A DNA stretch of 64,000 bases from Rhizophagus irregularis (taxonomy: Eukaryota; Glomeromycota; Glomeromycetes; Glomerales; Glomeraceae), in contig NC_089446.1 of the NCBI RefSeq assembly GCF_026210795.1, positions 1-64,000 on the forward strand, read 5' to 3'. Below the pieces are notes generated by a model that worked only from the letters and a program-made list of their open reading frames with translations, did no database searches and was not told the origin of the DNA. Made by a program: the position numbers and the translations under genes. Positions 56,623-64,000 of the stretch are shown here, piece after piece (position 1 is the first letter of the stretch; the number at the start of each line of letters is the position of its first letter).

Positions 56623-57324
56623 AGGACCCCGGACATCACATATATAACTCATAACTGATCTGCATGAATTTAGCACTTTTTGCTCCTACTAAAATAGACC
56701 TAATTTGCTAAAAATCAAATTATCACATTTTAAATCTATACTAATTTGCTAAAACTCAAAATATGAGTGTAACTTTTTAGCAAATTGGCCTAAATTTCAA
56801 AAAAAAATCAAGTTTTTTATGATTATCTCGACATCCAGTGGTCTAATTTATGTGAACTTTTTTGTTTTGTAGCCCTCATCGAGCTCTACAAATTAAAAAA
56901 AATCTGCATGAATTGGATCACCGGATGCCGAGATAATCGCAAAAAACTGAAAATAAAAAAAATGTTGCGAAACTAATTGGACAGTTTTTGGCCTGCATTA
57001 TGCTTAATTTTGGCCTGCATTATGCTTAATTTTGGCCTGCATTATACTTAATTTTGGCCAAAATATAACTCGGACCCTAAAACTAATATTTTTAAAAATA
57101 TTATCAATAAAAGTTAAAAAAAAAAGGATAAGTTAAATTCAATTTGCTCAAATATAAAATATGACTTTGTAAAATCAACACAATTTGCTAAAACTCATAA
57201 TTATGACTATTAATTAATTTTCAATCAATTTGCTCATTTCTATTTAAAATTATGAGTTTAACCTAATTTTGATTGAATTTGCTAAAACTCAAATGTGAGT
57301 TATATATGTGATGTCTGGGGTCCT
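56623..57324. mobile_element. A-family MITE, copy 3, long form
   Basis: 702 bp with ends AGGACCCCGGACATCACATA and TATGTGATGTCTGGGGTCCT, and a perfect 8-bp duplication CTTGTACT (56615-56622, 57325-57332). It contains the same inverted ATCTCGACATCCAGTGGTC / ACCGGATGCCGAGAT core, plus extra TTTTGGCCTGCATTATGCTT tandem copies (56987-57060) and a second AATTTGCTAAAACTCA-type tract. Confidence 0.9.
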
Positions 57325-57385
57325 CTTGTACTACATAATCAAATGACAGATATCAAGAAATTACTTCAACAAAAAGTTGCATTAA

Positions 57386-60008
57386 CACTAGTCAAAATAA
57401 GGCAAATCGGAAATAAGGCAAATCGTCCTTATTTTGGCTAAATTTCGGCTAATAATTGACGATCGTCTGTATATCAGGTGACATTCGGCATAGCCAATTT
57501 CTGATTTCACTAGTCGAAAAAGGCCGGCCTATATTCAATTAAAAATTCGACCATGATCTACGATTAGACATTGGTCAAATAGTCTAATTAAACGTCATGT
57601 GTTACGCATATCAAAGTTTAAAAAAGGATCTTTTTTAAACTTTCCCCTTTCATCCCTTCCTTTCACTTCACTTCGTTCCTACTTTCCCCTGTTCTTTCAT
57701 CCTTCCCCTCCCTTCCCTATTGTTCTTTCCTTTTTCTTTCGTCCTTTCCTCGCTTCTTCCCTTTCGCTCTCCCCCTTTTCTCACACCTTTCTTCTGCCTC
57801 TTTTTCTTGGAAGTAATGTAAGTTTCATTTCGAAACTTACATATTTTTTTTTAATTTTTTTTTTTTTAATTTAAGAAACGAATTTCTTTTCATTGTTTTT
57901 TTTTGTAGGACGCCAGCTTTAACATGAAACTGGACTTTAAGGTAAAAAACGGGAAAGTGAAGTTTTGTTAATTTAAGAAATGAACTAATGTTTCTTTTCA
58001 TTATTTTTTTTTGTAGGACACATAGAAGGACGCCAGCTTTAACATGAAACCGGACTTTAAGGTAAAAAATAGGGAAAGGGGAAGGGGAAGGGGATTTAGA
58101 ACCAAGATTCTTAAAAATCTTGGTTTTTATTTTTTTTAATATTTCAGAACAGTTACTAACTGTTCCTTTCTTTTTATAGATTTCGGGCGGGCTTTCTAGT
58201 TCCGAAGAATGGAAAAGAACCAAGATTCGTAAGTAAACGAATCTTGGTTTAATTTTTTTTGTTTTTTTTTTGTAATATTAACGAACAGTTACTAATAACC
58301 ATTTTTTTCTTTATTATTTTAGGATCAGGTTGACTTTCGAGTTCCGAAGAATGGAAAGAACCAAGTTTCGTAAGTACGAGTATGAAACTTGGTTTATTTT
58401 TTATTTTATTTTTTTTCCTATTATATGAACGGTTACTAACTGTTCCTTTCTTTTTCTTATAGGTTCGGCCATTTGGGTGAGTTTTCGAAGAACGGAAAAA
58501 AACTAAGATTCCATACTACGAATCTTAGTTTTTTCTTTTTTTAATATTTGGAACGGTTATTACTAACCGTTCTTTTTCTTTTATTTTTTATAGGTTCGGT
58601 GTCTCAGGAGGGGCTTCCGAGTTCCGAAGAATGAAAAAAAACCAAGATTCATAAGTATATACGAATCATGGTTTTAATTTTGTTTTTTTTTTAATTTTAT
58701 TAATGAATGGTTACTAATAACCGTTCTTTCTTTTTTTAGGTTCACGAATTCCGAAGAACTGAAAAGAACCAAGATTCGTAAGTATATATGAATCTTGGTT
58801 TTAATTTTTTTGTTTTGTTTAATTTTATTAATGAACGGTTACTAATAACCATTCTTTTCTTTTTTAGGTTCGGGTGGGCTTCTGATCTTTGGAAAAAGTG
58901 GAACCAAAATTCGTAAGTAAATACGAATCTTGGTTTAATTTTTTTTATTATTATTATTACGAACGGTTACTAATAACCGTTCTTTTCTTTTTTTTTAGAA
59001 TTGGGTGGATTTCCAAATTCCGAAGAACGGAAAATCAAGATTCGTAAGTAACTACTAATTACGAATCTTGATTTTTTTTTCTTTTTTTTTTTAATATTAT
59101 TAATGAACGGTTACTAATAACTGTTCTTTTCTTTTTTTAGGATCGGGTGGATTTTCGAATTCCGAAGTACGGAAAAGAACCAAGATTCGTAAGTATATAC
59201 GAATCTTGGTTTTAGTTTTGTTTTTTTTTTATTATTTGGAATGGTTTACTAACCGTTCCTTTTTTTTTATTTTTTAGGTTTCGGGTTGACTTCTGAAGAT
59301 CGGAAGAAAAGGAACCAAGATTCGTAAGTAAGTACGAATCTTGGTTTATTTTTTATTTTTATTTTTTATTATTTTGGAACGAGTACTAACCGTTCCTTTC
59401 TTTTATTTTATAGGTTCGGGTGGACTTTCAAGTTCCGGAGAACGGAAAAAAATTAAGATTCGTAGGTATATACGAATCTTGGTTAAATTTTTTTTATTAA
59501 TATTAATGAACAGTTACTAATAACCGTTCTTTTCTTTTTTTTATAGGTTTGGGTGGATTTCTGACGAATGGATGAACCAAAACCAAGATTCGTAAGTACG
59601 AATCATGGTTTATTTTATTATTATTATTTTATTATAATTTTGAATTAGCAATATTTATTTGTAATTTAGATAGATGCTAATAATAATAATATAATTATAA
59701 AGTTTTTAAGCATTTAATTAATAAATACATTTAATAAATTTGATAATAAAAATTGAAATAAATTCAAAAAAAAATAGTCCGATTTTTGTCCGATTTAAGT
59801 TCTGAAGTACATCTTATTGACTGTCCAAATTTAGTATGATTTAGTTCTGATTTATGTCCGATTTAAGTTCCGAAGTACATCTGATTGGCAGTTAATCGGA
59901 TAACAATCGGAATATATTTTTTTTGTAAAAATCGGACATATTTCAGCCGTAATTCGACCTAAAATCGGATATCCAATTTTTAGCCGATTTGCCTTATTTT
60001 GACTAGTG
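57386..60008 (+). mobile_element. L: 2.6-kb element with perfect CACTAGTCAAAATAAGG ends
   Basis: Ends CACTAGTCAAAATAAGGCAA and, exactly inverted, TTGCCTTATTTTGACTAGTG (the match runs to 25 bp), with TAA on both sides (57383-57385, 60009-60011). Subterminal words GATTTGCC / CCGATTTAAG recur in both arms. No transposase is encoded. Most of the interior is the exon-intron-like tandem array at 57807-59610. The 57599-57874 open frame is a Pro/Ser/Phe-rich reading of pyrimidine tracts and is not supported as a gene. Confidence 0.85.
57807..59610 (+). repeat. Tandem array of miniature exon-intron units
   Basis: About 11 similar units of about 120-150 bp (58190-59610) after three diverged ones (57807-58090). 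Each has an exon-like part of 38-49 nt (GTTCGGGTGGACTT...TCCGAAGAACGGAAAAGAAC), then GTAAGT, an AT-rich part, a TACTAA motif, a T-rich tract and TAG. The GTAAGT lies in the loop of a hairpin (for example 59179-59210, ACCAAGATTCGTA / TACGAATCTTGGT). The TACTAA lies in the loop of a second hairpin (for example 59105-59126, GAACGGTTA / TAACTGTTC). Two units have altered donors: 58512 (CCATAC) and 58651 (ATAAGT). Exon lengths are not multiples of three, so it is unlikely to encode a protein repeat. Confidence 0.85.
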
Positions 60009-60011
60009 TAA

Positions 60012-60576
60012 AAAAATTTTTTTCTTTTGTAAACTCGCTTATTAAACTCCCCATCAACTTCACCATCAACTTTTCAACCAGTTTTTACATCAAGTAAGTT
60101 GAGGATTTTTGCAAGTATATTAGTAATTATTTTACATTAGACACAACTTGGAACTGTTTTTTTATTTTGTTTTTTTTATAGTTTATAAAAAAAATTTATT
60201 TAGAAAGCAAAATTATTCAAAAATCTTTCAATAAAGAAATAACTTTAAATATTAATAACAATAATTTAGCAAAATTAAATTATGTATTGATTAATATAAT
60301 CTATTTGATATTTATTATTAATTATTTTTCAGTTAATTTTTTTTCGTTAAATCATTAAATATTCTGGATTTTTGTAAAGTTTTTCTTTTTTTTTTTAATA
60401 AACTAACTTTATAATATTTTTTTCATTTTTTTTCTAGAAACTCCTTTTACTGGTTTCAGATTAAAGAGGTAAATATTTTGGGAGAGATCTTAAAAGTTTT
60501 TTTTATATATTTTTAACATTTTTTCTTACGTAGGAATGGGTTTTGATCAATTTTAATCGGTACTGCACTACATAAT
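60012..60576. other. AT-rich stretch between element L and the hAT start
   Basis: No gene is seen. The word ACTACATAAT occurs at 57331-57340 and 60570-60578 on the same strand, bracketing this stretch and element L, and may be a duplication from an older insertion here. A TTTTTCTAG at 60430-60438 followed by AAACTCC resembles a splice acceptor but has no supporting frame. Confidence 0.35.
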
Positions 60577-61044
60577 TGATAATTGGCAAATTCTGCAAAT
60601 CGGCGGATATGTTTGTACAAAATCAATAAAATAAAGATGACCAACAGTTGAAAATGGGATTCCACAACAAATAAAAAATTGTATATAAAGTACTTGATTA
60701 ATTTTATCCTTTTTACTTACAGTAAGTTCAGCTGATGAATCTGAATCTGATTTTTGTTTTCTATTCGTAGATGTAGTTCCAGTTGCCATTATTTCCATAT
60801 ATTCCATTTTAGTAGATAGTAGAACTTCTTTATAATACAATGCTAGGTATGACTTCAAAATTTCTGGTTTTTTTCTAAATCAGTTTTAGTTACAGTAATT
60901 ACATCTGGCTATATAATACCCACTACTTTATAGCTCTTTAAAATTATGATTCCAGACATGTGATTCTTTATGACTTCTTTTAACTTCTCTGGTATTTTGA
61001 TTATCAAATGAATCTGAACCTGTTGAATTTATTTTTACAGACAT
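60577..61044 (-). pseudogene. hAT transposase 3, N-terminal piece
   Basis: Start ATG at 61042-61044 (MSVKINSTGSDSFDNQNT). A BED-type finger follows: SHKESHVWNHNFKEL and, after a break, ARCNYCN...LKSYLALYYKEV. Then a linker with SDSDSSAELTVSKKDKINQV, and FFICCGIPFSTVGHLYFIDF, the same N-terminal hAT signature seen in the other two copies. The frame ends near 60577 with a change of phase. Confidence 0.78.
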
Positions 61045-61339
61045 AAAGATTATATAAAAAGCAAGGACGTAATACGCAATTTGTAAGATTTATTAAAGTT
61101 AAAAAAAAAATTATCAAACCCGTAATTCATGTTATACATTTATTATATATAACACAAAATATTTAATTTTCATAATTATTTTATAAAATAAAAATTTTAA
61201 AAGTTTTTGATTTATTCCATCATAAACTCGCATTTGTTATCAATGGTTAAGCCATTTGTCTAAGCTAATTCAATTCCAGTAGATAACTAAATAATATTTC
61301 TAAAAGAAAGAATGTAAGTTAATGATATTTTTAAAAGTA

Positions 61340-61945
61340 AATTGAATGTTATATACCAGAAAGTCCAGAAAGTCAACAAAAATCATTTTTAAAAAAAAAT
61401 AAAAAAGAAATGAAGTTAGTAACATTTTGAAAATAAACATTGAAGAAAACTATCTTCACTTACCAGAAAATCAGGAGACCTGCAAGAGATGTTCCTAAAA
61501 AAAAATAAAGGAATGAAATTTCTAAAAGTAAATACTAAAGAAAAATCCTCTTTTACATACAATGAAATCCATGAAATCCATGAAACTGTTCCAAAAGAAA
61601 GAAAAAAAAATGAAGTTAGTGTTGTCTTTAATATTAAATATCAAAATAAACTCTCTCTGTTTACCAGAAAAGTCTACAAGAACTTTTCCTAAAAAAAAGA
61701 AAAAAGAAAAGCGAATTTAATGTTGCTTTCTAAAGTAAATGTCAAAAAAACCTTCTTTATTTATCAGAAGTACAAGAAATTCACAAGAACTGTTTTAAAA
61801 GAAATGAAGTTAGTTAATATCATTTCTTAAAAGTAAATGTCAAAAAACACTTTAACACTTACTAGCAGAAGATCTAGAAAATTTGGGAAATACAAGAAAA
61901 TTAGACTTTACTAAAATTTTTTTTTCTAAAAGAAAAAAAAAAGTC
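61340..61945 (-). repeat. Second tandem array of exon-intron-like units, minus strand
   Basis: Read on the minus strand, about five units of roughly 100-120 bp: exon-like GTTCTTGTRNATTTCTTGTA / GACTTTTCTG, a donor CTG|GTAAGTG or CTA|GTAAGTG (61456-61465, 61855-61866), an AT-rich part, ACTAACTTCATTT (reverse complement of 61407-61420, 61609-61620 and 61801-61814), a T-rich tract and CAG or TAG. The sequence is unrelated to the array at 57807-59610, but the layout is the same. It lies upstream of the hAT transposase 3 start codon. Confidence 0.65.
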
Positions 61946-62548
61946 ATCCCATTTATGGCATATAAATTTGCAGCATTATAGCGTTAAATTAAAAAATGAT
62001 ATTACAGTATCAAAATAAATTATGGCATTACAGCATTTATGATTTACGGCATTTTATTATGATTTACGGAATAATTTATAACATATGTCAAAATGCTGAA
62101 TTGTCATAATTAGAAAATTCTGACAGCACCTATACCTATTAATTCAAATGAAAATTGTAAAAGGGAAGATATTTTATTAGGCGATGGAGAAGATATATTA
62201 CTTAAAGAGTTTCATAGAAAAAATCTTGAATTAGAACTTAAAGAAAAAGGAAATTATGTTAAGAAAACGTGAAGTTAAAGTATGAGTAACTGAGGCTAAA
62301 GCATGATTAATAGAAACTAAAGCTGAATTAGAATTAGAAAATCAAAAAAATTGTTAAAAAGTATTATTGTTTTTTGTTAAACTTATAATAATACATTCAT
62401 AATAAAGAAATATAAATTGCATTTATATAATCACAAAAAAAAATTCAAAATCGTCAATTTTTTAATAAAAATTTTCTATTGGCTAAGATATTCAATAATA
62501 AATTAATAATGTATGGTCACATGAAGCTTTATTTTTTATATATACATA
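61946..62548. other. AT-rich stretch with coiled-coil scrap
   Basis: A charged plus-strand reading at about 62160-62355 (LLKEFHRKNLELELKEKGNY, then ETKAELELENQK) is interrupted by stops. It is like the scrap at 6955-7203. Around 61985-62090 are repeated TTACGGCATT / ATGGCATTACAGCATT words. No intact gene. Confidence 0.4.
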
Positions 62549-63015
62549 CAGTCGTATCAGAAAGTATCGCCTGATTCAAATTTTATAGTAAAACATATAA
62601 AAAATTGAAAAATTCAAGCTATATACATATTCAACTTTCTTTTAATAGTCATTTCTAAATTTTATATCATTTTAAAGCCAATACCATATTCTTTGAAATA
62701 TTGATGTTTGAATTTTGGAAAAGTTAAAATGCAAGAGCTATTTTATTTATAAAGTAAAAAAGTTTTTTTTTATATATTTTAGATCCAAAAAATAAAATTT
62801 ATATATAAAATGAGCTGCATATATATTTATATTTCTTTTATTAATTATTTCTAAATTTTATATCACCATAAAGCCAATATAATATTCTTTAAAATAACAA
62901 TATTTGAATTTTGGGAAGGTTAAAATGCAAGAGCTGTTTTAATCTTAAAACTCAATATTCATTTTTTATATGTAATTTACTATAGTAAATAGGGCGATAT
63001 TTTCTGATGTGACTG
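62549..63015. mobile_element. Tc1/mariner-like MITE with internal duplication
   Basis: The left end CAGTCGTATCAGAAAGTATC and the reverse complement of the right end CAGTCACATCAGAAAATATC are inverted. The left flank is TA, the right flank CA. Two internal copies of a roughly 110-bp block (ATTTCTAAATTTTATATC...AAAGCCAATA...GTTAAAATGCAAGAGCT) lie at about 62645-62745 and 62843-62940. Confidence 0.7.
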
Positions 63016-63457
63016 CACATTTTTTCTATATTATAATTTAATAAAAAAGTATGAAAAGTATACTATATAGTACCATACATAACCTACCATATATATATAC
63101 ATGGGATCCCATAATCCATACCATACTTGTTTTCGTTATCCCCTATACATCACCCTATAGTATACATCACTCCACTCTACAGTATGATAAAAATGACCAT
63201 ATATATCAAACATTGATCGCTATACAGATATACATAGGTCTCTATACATAACATATTTTTGTCATACCCATTTTGAAAAGACCTTTCACACACTATATGC
63301 AAACATTCAAATAAAATAAAACACATGATTTTAGGCAAACCAAATTTACTAAAATTTGCTAAGAAAAAAAATTTATTAATACATATGAAAATAAATACAA
63401 AGCTTGGGACTAGTCCATGATACACAATGAATTTTTATGCTATTATACATGTGAAGC
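63016..63457. other. Intergenic stretch, no gene seen
   Basis: TATACATCA / CCATACC-type short repeats at 63050-63250. Overlapping short frames on both strands have no recognised domain. Confidence 0.4.
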
Positions 63458-63757
63458 AGAACTCTGGATATCTCTTATAGAACTTACAACTGACTTTTTG
63501 CCAAAAAAAATCCAATTTGCTCTTTTTTTATTTTCCATTTTTTGCGATTATCTCAGTATCCAGTAATTCGATTCATGCAGATTTTTTTTATTTTGCAGAA
63601 ATTTCACCCGAGGTAGCCTACAAAACAAAAAAAGTTTGTACAAATTGGACCACTGGATGCTGAGATAATCGCAAAAAACTGATTTATTTTTTTGTGAAAT
63701 TTAGGTTAATCTGTGAAAAAGTTACCACTGAGTTGTATATGTAATGTCCAGGGTTCT
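63458..63757. mobile_element. A-family MITE, copy 4
   Basis: 300 bp with ends AGAACTCTGGATATC and GATGT/AATGTCCAGGGTTCT-like; duplication TGTGAAGC / TGTGAAGT (63450-63457, 63758-63765). The interior TTATCTCAGTATCCAGTAA and inverted CCACTGGATGCTGAGATAA match copies 1-3. The terminal substitutions mark it as older. Confidence 0.82.
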
Positions 63758-63774
63758 TGTGAAGTGCCTTATGC

Positions 63775-64000
63775 AGTGTTGGGCAATTGGACAATTTGAT
63801 GTTTTGGATATCTGCCAAAATCCTATCCAAAACCTGTCCAAAACTAAAACCTTTTTTCATTGGACAAGTTTTAGACAGATCACGTGATTATTAAATTAAT
63901 TCAGGCTAAAATTATAACTAATTCTGGTAAATATTATATAAAATAAATGTTAATTACAAATTTATATTAGCATTACTAAATTTTAAGCCATTATTTAATA
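63775..64000. mobile_element. Left end of a further hAT-like element, cut by the window
   Basis: CAGTGTTGGGCAATTGGACA is a typical hAT-style terminus. It is followed by repeated GTCCAAAAC / TTTGGAC words in both orientations. The other end lies beyond the window. Confidence 0.45.

Noticed and set aside
57599..57874. 91-codon Ser/Pro/Phe-rich frame at the start of element L
   Set aside because: It is a reading of CTT/CCC pyrimidine tracts that feed into the exon-intron-like array; low complexity, no domain.

Overview
The window is a eukaryotic chromosome end. It opens with about 1.26 kb of CCCTAA telomere repeat, oriented so that the chromosome terminus is base 1, and continues into an AT-rich, intron-bearing, transposon-packed subtelomere. 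Two degraded Crinkler (CRN) genes, lineage-typical hAT transposases, a pogo-type transposase and an RRM-containing LINE ORF1 together suggest an arbuscular mycorrhizal fungus (Glomeromycotina, Rhizophagus-like). That assignment rests on recognising protein families by eye, not on a search.

Layout. 1-1257 is telomere. 1258-4286 is AT-rich subtelomere with a palindromic element. 4287-6001 is a broken CRN gene with a kinase-like C-terminus. 8690-9593 is a truncated hAT transposase. 10045-18322 is one minus-strand hAT transposase cut into pieces by a DDE-type transposon (10711-15087, 32-bp inverted ends, TAA duplication) and two MITEs. 18782-35093 is a giant foldback element holding further MITEs and an almost full-length non-LTR retrotransposon (22453-34110, 17-bp target duplication). 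That LINE is itself interrupted by three non-autonomous elements with 8-bp duplications. 35094-36254 ends like a polyadenylated retrocopy. 36566-39567 is a second CRN gene (P-loop NTPase plus nuclease-like domain, minus strand). 40416-41147 is the only clearly intact host-type gene, a single-pass membrane protein. 41318-41710 looks like a tRNA-derived SINE. 44874-61044 is a third hAT transposase (minus strand), opened up by a large pogo-carrying element (45773-54563, with two more elements nested inside), element G, an A-family MITE, and a 2.6-kb element (57386-60008). 62549-64000 holds more MITEs and the start of another element.

The window is therefore a nested record of insertions. Target duplications, inverted ends and rejoinable reading frames let many layers be ordered from sequence alone. 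Nearly every protein-coding stretch carries stops or frameshifts.

The most unusual signals are two tandem arrays in which every repeat unit looks like a miniature exon plus intron (57807-59610 on plus, 61340-61945 on minus). In the first, the 5' splice site and a TACTAAY branch-site-like motif each sit in the loop of a hairpin. A second unusual pattern is a set of four non-autonomous transposons with different ends but the same architecture: a core of 50-60-bp tandem units, each able to fold into hairpins.
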